This document shows positions 46,406 through 56,432 of a DNA stretch of 64,000 nt, piece after piece. The notes under the pieces were generated by a model. That model did not search any database. It had not been told where the DNA came from and saw only the letters and a program-made list of their open reading frames with translations. The translations under genes were made by a program, and so were the position numbers. This DNA is from Dimorphilus gyrociliatus (taxonomy: Eukaryota; Annelida; Polychaeta; Dinophilidae): the NCBI GenBank assembly GCA_904063045.1, contig CAJFCJ010000008.1, positions 744,001 through 808,000 on the forward strand, given 5' to 3'. Within the stretch, counting starts at the first letter, position 1, and each line of letters starts with the position of its first letter.

Positions 46406-47381
46406 ATGGATGCACCTTTTAAGAAACTCGCTTCGGAGGCAGGATCATTTTTCAGTAGGGCAAAGCAGGTATGAAATATTTCAAATATCATTCGTCCATT
46501 TTACGAATTAAAAAATTATCGACTTTATCCCATTTCCCCACTTCCCTCCCACACAGTTTACTGAAGAAGCGTTAGGTGGGAGTAGTACTGAAAAAACGCC
46601 TTTAGATCCTCATCTGGAACAGCTTTTGCAGCGAGCCGATGCCACTAGAAATCATACAGAAAGAATCGTTAAAGACACAGAAGGCCTTTTACAGCCGAAT
46701 CCCAGCGCTCGGCTCGATAAATTTGTAAATGATGCTCTAGAAAGAAAATCCGGGAGATTAACTGAATCTGAAAACCTTGGCACGGGTATGATGGATGCCG
46801 GAAATGAGTTAGGTGGCCCGTATGGAGCCGCCTTAGCTCGTGTAGGAAGAGCTGAACAACAACTTGGAGGAGCAGAAAAAGAATTTCTAGCTTCGGCAAT
46901 GACAAGTTTTGTTCAACCTCTTCGAGCTTTTCTAGACGGAGATATGAAAACAATACAAAAAGAACGTCGGAATCTAATAGCTAGGCGATTGGATTTAGAT
47001 GCGGCTAGAGGAAGGCAGAAACGAGCTGAGCAAGCAGCTGGAGGTCCTGGGAGTACCAGCGAAGAGTTATTAAAAGCCGAAGCTGATGTACGAAATGCTC
47101 GTAGCGAATTCGAGAGGCAAGCGGAAGTTACAAGATTGCTTCTGGAGGGGATGGGAAGCGCCCATAACCACCATCTGCGTTGCCTACACGATTTCGTCGA
47201 TGCGCAGCATTCATTTTATGCGCAATGCGAAAGGATCACAGCCCAACTTCAAAGGGAACTCGCTAGGTAATGAAAATATTTAAGTACAGTTAAAGAAATA
47301 TCCATCTTATTTTTCCTCTACAGTTGCAACTTGGAAATGGCTCCACCAGTAGTCATCGGCAACGACACTAATATGCAGTAG
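46406..47381 (+). CDS. SH3GLB: Endophilin-B-like BAR protein lacking the SH3 domain
   Basis: Exons 46406-46468, 46557-47266, 47324-47381 give 276 residues. The N-terminal amphipathic helix (FKKLASEAGSFFSRAKQFTEEAL) and N-BAR domain follow endophilin-B closely: HLEQLLQRAD, TEGLLQPNPSARLDKFV, NLGTGMMDAGNELG, FVQPLRAFLDGDMKTIQKER, RRLDLDAARGR, FERQAEVTRLLLEGMGSAHN, HHLRCLHDFVDAQHSFYAQC. Endophilin-B bends membranes of Golgi, mitochondria and autophagosomes, and normally carries a C-terminal SH3 for dynamin/synaptojanin-type partners. Here exon 3 adds only NLEMAPPVVIGNDTNMQ and stops; I found no SH3-coding exon in the next 1.7 kb. Either a true BAR-only protein or a short isoform with a distant SH3 exon. 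Confidence 0.9.
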
Positions 47382-49138
47382 GAGATATTCCTCTTGTTTC
47401 AATTTTTCCGTTTCAATATGCTGCCAGTTTATTTGATGTTGTACGAATTCTTAATCTACTTAACAGTCTTACTCTATATCTCTTTTTCTCTAGTCATTAT
47501 CTAAAGTGTGATTTGTCGCTAGTTTACAATGCCTTAGAACTCCTGTTAAACTCAAACACAAAAATATACTTTACTAAAATGTCTATGCCAAAATTAATTC
47601 TATCATAGCTGTGCAGACTTAATATCATTGCGCTAACAAAATTGATTGTTTATTTATTGGGACAGAAATGCCATTAGAAAGTTATTGCTTCTTATTCTTT
47701 CCGGAGAGTTGTCTTTTCAATAGAATTTGAGTGATTTTCTATAGGAGAGATTCTCGGAAGATATAATATGAAATATCGGTAAGCTCTTTTGTCAATAGAT
47801 GTTATTCAATTATTTAAAACTTCTTTTATACTAATACAACTAAAATTTTAAGACAAGTAATAATATGAAAACAATAATTGGCAGCCGGAATTATTACTGA
47901 TATGTCTATTATATATGCTGCTTCTATACTCTATATGCATAAACTTACAACTATTAGTCATCATCCTCATCAAATAATATCATTTTCTATTTGAGATGAA
48001 CACAATACTAATGATTCGTATTAATATTTAAATATTACAGTCTACCGCAAGTTCAATATTTCGCTGCATGATTGAGAAAGAGGAATAGTGATGCTTAAGA
48101 CTTTCTAGAAGAAAGAACTGACTTAAGACGTCTAGAAATTATTCAAACAATCTTACATTTGCCCACTGTCTGAATTCTTCCGGACTTGTTCTAAATACGG
48201 GACCATCATAGAGATTTACTCTAACAACAAAAGCATCAAAAAATGTTTTATAGAACTAAGAGATTTTCAATGAAGGAAGAAGATATGGGCTTCGGTACTT
48301 ATTTCCTTTATTACTACAGTATAAACAAGCATTTTAAAAGGAACATATAGGACTTCACATTTGTTATATGAAATTTTTTTCTATACAGATTACCGAAACC
48401 CCTCGAGAGGAAATGTAGTAATTCATAAATATTTATTACATAATAATACAATATAATAATGAAAATATACAAAGATCATTATTAAAATATCTTTTTTATC
48501 AATTATCCTCTAATTTCCGAATTTTACTAGTCGAACAATACGTTATGCTTCATCAGTTCTTTGATAAAATCAGAGTATTCTCCTATAACAAGATTTTCTA
48601 ATTGAACTACAATATTTTTAGTCTGGTTGGCATGACAATAATACATTGTTTTCTTTAATTAAGTTGATAATTGAAAATTTAGAGTGGTTTGAATGATTAA
48701 GTTAATTCCACTTATTGTTTTTATTCTTTATTATAATTTCAGTGACGATATTTCAGGTGAAATAATAATAATAGATCAAAAATGTCTTTATATTAATATA
48801 TAAAGAATATTTATTTAACTTAAATAGGAAATAACTCAGAGGTTCGAGCTTAGCAACAATCACGTGATGTACATAGCAACTAGTAACAGGCTTTAAGGAC
48901 AACTTACTATTTATCTATTGTACCAAACGGATCGGCCCAAACTAATAGAGCTATTAAGTTACTTACAGTGCAATTGAAACAATAAGAGAATCAGCTTTTG
49001 AGATATAGTTTATCAGCCATTGGACTGCGAACAGGAGAAAAATAGTTTAAAGAGAATATTTTCCATGTTTTGTTAAATATAGCTGATTGCTAACGGTTAT
49101 GCTATTGATTAGAGCGTAAAAGAGAATCATAATCGGGT
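47382..49138. other. Spacer between endophilin-B and TMEM16
   Basis: AT-rich. Searched by eye for an SH3 signature (ALYDYDA, GDW, YVE) in three plus-strand frames without success. Contains a CACGTG near 48860. No gene seen. Confidence 0.5.
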
Positions 49139-52100
49139 ATGAATAGTGAATACGAACTTAAGCGTCGATCATCTTCTCCAGAGAGTCCCCCCCATCGTCG
49201 TCGGCGAGGTGAAAGCTCGAATAAAGAGTTGAAAAGGATAGATTATGTTTTGATATATGAACTGGACGAGGAAGAAAAAGATGATGCTAAAACGCAGGAA
49301 AAAAATAAGTTAAGGAATAAATTTAAGGTAGGATAACACAAAGAATAAGGTAATTCATTAAAATAGTTGGAGTCTTTCCCAACCGCCAATACAGGAAGCC
49401 ATTTGGGAAGAAGGTCTTGAGATGCAAGAAGATGAGATTACAGATTCGAAAAATTTTGATAAAAAAAATATATTCATTAAAATACATGTTCCATTTGAAA
49501 GAATTTGCACGCAGGCGGAAAGAGTGGCCGTAGAAATGAACATTCGAGGGGTAAAGATATTATAAATAATGAATTAATTGTCGTTTAAAGGAAAGATTAC
49601 TTTTTTATATCTTTATAGTTAAGTATACCCGAAGATCCACCACCATCATATCTTGAATGGTTCTATGAATTCGAAAGAAAACATTTAAAAACAGATAACG
49701 AAGGTAAACAAATTGTCAATGAATTTTTATCTCATAAAACGTTCTTTGTTTAAAGAATGTTAATAACTTATTTATTTTTGCTTGAAAATGGGAAGAGCTT
49801 AATTGATTCATTATCCTCTTCGCAACAATTTTAACTGTAAATTGGCCAATTAGTGACAAATTTAAAAAGTAAAAAGAATTCCATTAACATTTTTTTTTTA
49901 GCAAAAAAGATATTCACTATAGATGGAAGAAGCGTTGAAAGATATACAGGTGTCATAGTGTCTTTCTTAAATGTATAGCACAATAATAAGACTAGATCAA
50001 TCAATTAATTAATTAGCTAATTGATTAATTATCACTGTATACTATCTTTAAATGGTTATTTTTTGTTATTATTGTTTTAATAACACAAGTTTCGGGTTCT
50101 TTTTGGTTAAAACATTATTGTTCTAGTTTCTTTTAGTTAGCAAGATTTTAATTTATTCAAGGCTTTTATCTATTTAATATTCACTCATAATATTGTTGTA
50201 TCTTTTGGAGTCGGGCTTTTATAAATTTGGTAATGGAAACTATAAAATTAATTCGTTCTATTGAATTCATTACAGTTGATAGTGTTGCAACGACATTCGA
50301 GAAGGAAAAAATGAAGATATTTGAAAACCATAGCGATGTAAATACATTCTTTAGGCCGGCCTTGCGATGCTTTCTGGTCTGTGTTAACAACATACACAAT
50401 TATTGTAAATAGATTGATGGATTCTATTGTTTCTTTAGGCAAATGATATTCTTATAAATATTGATATTCGCGATGAAGCAGACAGACAAAATGAACCTTT
50501 AAATAGAAAAGGTATATTTTATTACCTAAAAGGTTCTCTTTATAATAAAGTTCTTAACTAAATATAGGCCTCAAGTATATGCTGATGGAGAAAATTTTTT
50601 TGGATGCTTTTATTATGCACGACGAATCGGATATCGATCCAATGGAAGAGGAAGAAAAAAAGAAAAAGGAAAGAGAATTCGGTTCAAGATTTGTTATAGA
50701 TGATCCACCAGAAGGGAAAAAGTTGATTTTACCAGATACTAGAAAAGAGTTACACGTAAGTATAGAAAACTCTCAACAAAGAATACTCATTTTGGCTAAT
50801 TTATGGGGGCAATTTTTTAGGAGAGTTGGTTAAGATACAGGAAATATCAACCTCTTTGGAAGATTAGAAACTATTTTGGGGAAAAAATATCATTATATTT
50901 TGCTTGGGTAGGAACGCTTATAGTATCTTTATGGATACCAACTTTGCTAGGACTCGCCATATTCTTTTACGGATTGTACTTGAGCATAGAACATAACATT
51001 AACAATACTAATCAGTTGAATGCGACCGATCCTCTGACATTGTATGTATCACACGTATTCAATATATTGTTATCGTTTAATGAAATACTCTATACTTTTA
51101 CTCTATCCCTTATTCGAAAGGACAAAGTCGTACGTTGAAAGGTCTATTCAAGTAATTCGGCAAGCATTTGATAATAAAGTCACTCCGTATTATGCTCTAA
51201 TTATGTGCCTTTGGGGTACTCTCTTCCTTGAGTTTTGGAAACGAAAGAATGCAGAGTTGGCCTATCGTTGGGACGTCGATTACTTTGAAGAAACTGAACC
51301 TGATAGACCCCAGTTCCAAGGGACACAGAAGAAACGAGATCCTGTAACTCAAGAAGAAATCTGGTATTATCCTTTTAAGAGGCAATTATTTAAATTTATG
51401 TTTTCCTTTTCCATATTGATAACTATGGTTCGTAGAGAAAATTGTTCTATAGTTGATGGTAATTAATAGTTTAATAAGCAATTCTCTCTAAATACAGGTG
51501 TTTTTCGTTCTAATTTCTGTTGCCATGGTAATTCTATATCGGGTGTATACAGCCGTCAATCTTTGTTCGGATCCAAAAATTTGTATAATAGTGAACGCCT
51601 TGGTACCAGCACTACTAAATGCTATTTCTATTATGTTACTCGGTAAACTGTATGAGATTTTGGCCTATAAACTAACGAATTGGGGTAAGTCATTTATTTA
51701 AATAAACAGTTTATGTTCTATTTTAATCGTGTATTGTCTTCTTTTGTAGAAAATCATAGAACGCAAACTCAATACGACGACGCCTTAATTATAAAACTGT
51801 TCGCTTTCCAATTTGCCAACAGTTACGCTTCTTTGTTTTATATAGCATTTTTTAGAGGAGTAAGTTGTTATTGGTTAAAAATTTGCGATTAATTAACATC
51901 AAGTAATTTATCCTCTTGTAACTCTTTCCTTAGATTAATTATGGTAAAGATGGAATATTTGGCCTGGGAGAAAAATATACGGACAGTTGCGGAACAGATA
52001 ACAATTGTATGGCAATGCTTTCGCTCCAGGTTCTCGTTCTTATGATAGTTAAACCTCTTCCAAAGTTCTTAAAAGATATTATTTTACCGTAAGTAGAAAT

Positions 52101-55088
52101 GGGCTTAAAAATGGCTGGTAAAAGAGTATTAGCAAGGTTTCTTTCAATTAAAAAAAAAACAGATGGTTACTAAAGAAATGGCGACTACGTAAAATATGTC
52201 GAGGAAAAAGGCGTGTTGACGATACTGAATCTGCTCAAAAGAAGAAGAGTTTAACGCTTCCCGACTTTTTGGAAAGGGAACGTCTTAAACCGGAACTTGG
52301 GGATTTTACACTTGGAGAATATACCGAAAAAGTTTTAATCTATGGCTATTTAATGGTAAATGATATTTATTTTATATTCACGTGAACCTTTTTACGTATT
52401 ATGTAATAATTTATTTCAGATATTTGCGGCTTCATTACCAGTCGCCCCATTGATAGCACTTATTGTATATTTAATCGACATACGAGTAGACGCTGGAAGG
52501 CTTCTCTGGTGGTATAGAAGGCCCATTAGTACCATAGCCCAAGATATCGGTTAGATAGCTCTTGACATAACCGTAATAAACATTCTTATCATTTTCCAAC
52601 CATTCACTTCTATTTTAGGTATGTGGTATGGAATTTTATACGTTTTAAACGTAATAGGAGTAATCAGCAATGCATGCTTGATTGCATTTACATCTCATTG
52701 GGGAAGATCATTTGACGAAACATACAAGAAATTACTTATTGTTATTGGCTTTGAGGTTTGTGATTAAAAATGTTTTTCTTTTTTTTATCATCTTTGATCA
52801 AGAAAAAGCAATTAAATCAACGGCTTAGTTTGTATTATGAAATCCAAGAGAAGATGCTAAAATATGAATTCTCTTTAAAAACAAAAAAATTATTGCAGTT
52901 GTTTAAGTTTCTTCATTTGTTTAGAGAATTTTTCCATCATTTTTTTGTTATTTGTTATAAAAACAAAACAAAATATCATAAATCATTTACAGCATATAGT
53001 GTTTTTCGTCAAATTTGTCATCGATCTTCTCATACCCGACACCCCAGCCTGGGTTTGCCTAAGGCGTCGTAAGGTGATGATCTTTTTGAATTGGTCTAAA
53101 ATTGGATCTCTATTATGTCCTAAAAGCGTTTGACTTGAAAAAATCTTCTTTTATTCATATACTCTTTTTTAGATAACCCATAATCATATTTTATTCAATT
53201 AGTAGAAAGAAAAAGAGAGGGAGAGAGATAAGATTATAATGTATCTAATGGAGAGAAATTGATGAAGTAACTAAAAATAGAGAATTATTTTCTATTTCCT
53301 CTCTTTTGATAAATTACTGGTGAATGAACATGTAGAAATTTTGAATTTGTCGATATACTATCTAACATATCTGATATAACTCTCTTGTGCATGTTTGCTT
53401 TCTAATATTACAGCATATTGTGTTTGCTGTTAAATTTATCATACGAATTTTGGTGCCTGACGTACCTCGCTTCATTCAACGTCGTAGAAGAAGGGTGAGG
53501 ATATATCATGATCTGCTTATATCTGATTTCAATTTCCCTCCTCCTAACCTTTCTCCTTGATATTCTTTATACAAAAACCTATATAAATACCCCTTTCTCT
53601 ACATAATAATTTTCCTCTACCAATAGGAAAAGTATCAAGTTGCAAAAATATTGGAGGCTGCAAGAAGAGATCCGAATATTAATCCAGCTGATGTAGTAAA
53701 GCCGAAAGAACCTGGCGAGTAAGCTCCAGTTAATTACTCTAATTTCCCTTCTACCATTTTCTATTTTATTATCGACTTAATCTTTATATAATTATATTCC
53801 AACTTCTTAGAAAACACCAAAAAACGAGTTATTTAAGTTCTGAAGAAAAGAGTAAGCTATTGGAAAATAATATGGAATTGAGAGAGAGATCGTCAATGGC
53901 TGAAAATTCAGGTAATATTGCTTGTTTTTTTTCAATAAGCTTCATCTTTCGAATTATGATTTACCTGCTCAAAAGGTGCGCTTTCTTGATAGCTAATAGA
54001 ATTGCTCTGATATTTGAAATTAGATTAGTAGTTTTATAGTCTAACTTGAATTAGAAACAAACAAACAAACACAAGAGAAAATTCCAAAAATTGATAACAA
54101 GTTATCAAAAAACAAACAAATAAACAAGCTAAACATTTGATTGATAACAGAAAAAAGAAATCGCTTCTCAATAGGAATGAGGCAAGATTTATTACCTGAA
54201 TGCTTAATCATTTTCAATTGAGCACTTTGATTTATTTGATGCTTTCTGAAGAATTTTACAGAGAAAATTTCGTATTTATTTCTTTATTTATTTATTTCAA
54301 AATTTTTATATATATTTATAAAGAAGAACAAAATAAGGAAGGAGAGTTTTAATTGTTTTTCTTTCCTATTTTCATTAAACAATTCATTTTAGTAGTTAAA
54401 ACGTTGTTTTTTTTATCACGCCACACGGCTTGTCAAAAAGGTATAGGTTTGATAGGGATAAGTACACTCTTTCAAACGAAAAATTAGCTTGAGACGATTC
54501 ATCTTTAATATATTTTCTCTTCTATTTTTGTACCTTTAAGCCATCTTTTTATTCTCATATTATTATTTTTGAATTTATCAATTACAAAATTTTATCCTTT
54601 ATCGCTCGGACTACGTTACACGTTAAAAAATAGGAAAGAAAAAGAAGAAATATAAGTTGAAACCATTGAAAGCTCGAGGAGATCACGAAGAAGAAGTCTA
54701 TAGCGATAATCGACCACTAAACAACAGAAGGTGAAATATTAAAAAGAGAAAAATATTAGTATTAATAATAATAATCATAAAACAAATAATTTACTTTTAT
54801 TTATCATATTTTTTTTATATTTTTTTTATAAAAAAAAATACTACCATTTTCTTCAGAATGTCCAGCGAAAGTATACCAAGGTGATGATGATTTAAAAATA
54901 AAATATGAATAGTTTTATAAGATCGATTAAAACAATGAAAAAGTAGCTCTAACATAAAAAAAACAAACAAAAGGAGAATATTTCGTCTAAAAAAGTAGAA
55001 AAATTTTTAAAATATATCGTTTTTACTTTAGTTTTTTTAACAAAACTAGTTAAAACTTTTAATTTTCTCTCTCTCTCTCTCTCTCTCT

Positions 55089-55132
<44 letters not shown>

Positions 55133-55955
55133 TTCCTCTTCTATATTTAATTTCATTTCATAATTTTGTTTTTCTTTGTTGTTATCATTAAAAAAGAGTG
55201 TTAGCTTATTTTCTTAACATTTTTAAAACGGTATAAAAGGAACAATTTATTAATAGAAAGTATTTTTTTTATGTTGTTTATGGAGTATAAGTCAATTCTT
55301 ACTTGGTTTTTTATTGTTGTTATTAATTCCAATAATATAGTATGAACGGTGCTTATTTTTGGTTTTTTTTGGTTTATTAACTCTAACAGTTTTGTTATCT
55401 AGAAACGAGAAGAAGTAAGGAATTTTTAATTGCTTAACTATTATCGCTTTCATATAATTGCACATTATTGTATGACGTTGTTAATTTTGTAGTATCTATA
55501 GCGTAATTTAGTTTGCTTTTTTTTGGCTCTCTACAGAGAACAGCTGATGGGAAGACAAAACTATATGTAAATATTACCTTTTCTCGATAACAGATAGGCT
55601 TTATTTTGTCATAATAAGAGAATAAGAATGAGTGTGAACGAAAAAGACAGCTAACAACTAATTGTATATCGTGTATAATCTTATTAAGTATAGTCTATAT
55701 ATAAGAAAAGCTTAGTTATGAGTTATGAAAGGTGTTTTTTTTAACAAATACTTCTTCAGAATCTCCTATCAGGATCCGGATGAAGAAACTAAGGAAAACG
55801 AAAAAGCATATATCCGAAGTTTAAAGATGAATCTTGAAACTCAACAATCGAGTCATATTCCAGTTGTTAAACTACGTCATACCGAAGATGACTCTGTTCC
55901 TGCAATCGTTCTTCCTTCTCCTATTTTTCATCCAGATAAAGATAGTGAAGCTTAA
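49139..55955 (+). CDS. Anoctamin / TMEM16-family channel or scramblase
   Basis: Twenty-one exon positions, with one member of a duplicated exon pair, give 956 residues and a consistent frame. Exons: 49139-49327, 49395-49550, 49619-49703, 49902-49949, 50276-50376, 50439-50511, 50568-50755, 50821-51041, 51121-51427, 51498-51684, 51750-51859, 51934-52088, 52163-52355, 52420-52549, 52619-52755, 52993-53073 or 53414-53494, 53627-53718, 53811-53911, 54634-54730, 54857-54880, 55760-55955. The cytoplasmic dimerisation domain (KRIDYVLIYELDEEEKD, EEGLEMQEDE, IFIKIHVPFERI) is followed by ten TM helices with TMEM16 signatures: LWGTLFLEFWKRKNAELAYR, QEEIWYYPFKRQLFKF, FQFANSYASLFYIAFF, SLPVAPLIALI. Ca2+ ligands: TM7 Glu659 and Glu662, TM8 Asp691 and Asp695; the TM6 Glu is Met583. 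The cysteines usual in the first extracellular loop are absent. Subfamily unclear. Confidence 0.92.
52993..53073 (+). other. TMEM16 alternative exon 16a (TM10)
   Basis: 81 nt, phase 0 at both ends, preceded by TCATTTACAG and followed by GTGATG. Encodes HIVFFVKFVIDLLIPD followed by TPAWVCLRRRK. It replaces residues 761-787 in the protein and corresponds to TM10 and its cytoplasmic end. Confidence 0.8.
53414..53494 (+). other. TMEM16 alternative exon 16b (TM10)
   Basis: 81 nt, phase 0 at both ends, preceded by AATATTACAG and followed by GTGAGG. Encodes HIVFAVKFIIRILVPD followed by VPRFIQRRRRR. Same length, phase and register as exon 16a 340 nt upstream. Confidence 0.82.
55066..55130. repeat. 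(CT)n followed by (TA)n in TMEM16 last intron
   Basis: About 12 CT units directly joined to about 19 TA units inside the 879-nt final intron. Confidence 0.9.
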
Positions 55956-56432
55956 ATAGTAGCTTGTAATGAAACCAGTAGTTTTATGTTTGCAATTGTT
56001 AACAGGAATATTTTTGAGTTCTCCCTGAAAAATTGAAATTATTTCCAATGATGTTTTTTTGTCTTTTACATCTTGTACTTTTATATTCCTTGCTTATGTT
56101 GAAAGAAATTGACATGACAAAAATAAATGTAATAGATGGCGCTGTATAAGTGCGCAAGTTTGTTTCTTAAAAGAATTGGTGACAATCGTTTCTAGGTAAC
56201 GAAATTTCTAAGTGGTCTAAACGAAGAATAGGACACCTGTTAACTAACTTCAAAGAAATTTGTAAGACCATTTATGAGGGCCTTGTTAATTGGTAACATA
56301 CGTTATAAAAACTGCGCATGCGCGTCGAACTAACAGCGTGGGGTGCGCAGCGGGGTGGAGATATCCCACTGGGAGTTGGCCCTGGCGTGGCCGAACGCTG
56401 CAGTTGTTTAGAAGATTCTACGGCGGTCGGTT
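55956..56432. other. TMEM16 3' flank and zinc-finger gene promoter
   Basis: 3' UTR-like DNA, then from about 56300 GC-rich sequence (CTGCGCATGCGCGTCG, a palindromic NRF1-type GCGCATGCGC) just upstream of the zinc-finger start codon. Confidence 0.5.
56131..56146 (+). promoter_or_regulatory. CTCF-like motif
   Basis: AATAGATGGCGCTGTA, 175 bp after the TMEM16 stop codon and between it and the zinc-finger gene. Confidence 0.45.

Noticed and set aside
56190-56215. X-box-like GTTTCTAGGTAAC (RFX ciliary motif)
   Set aside because: One base shorter than the 14-bp consensus, and the nearest gene is not an obvious ciliary gene.
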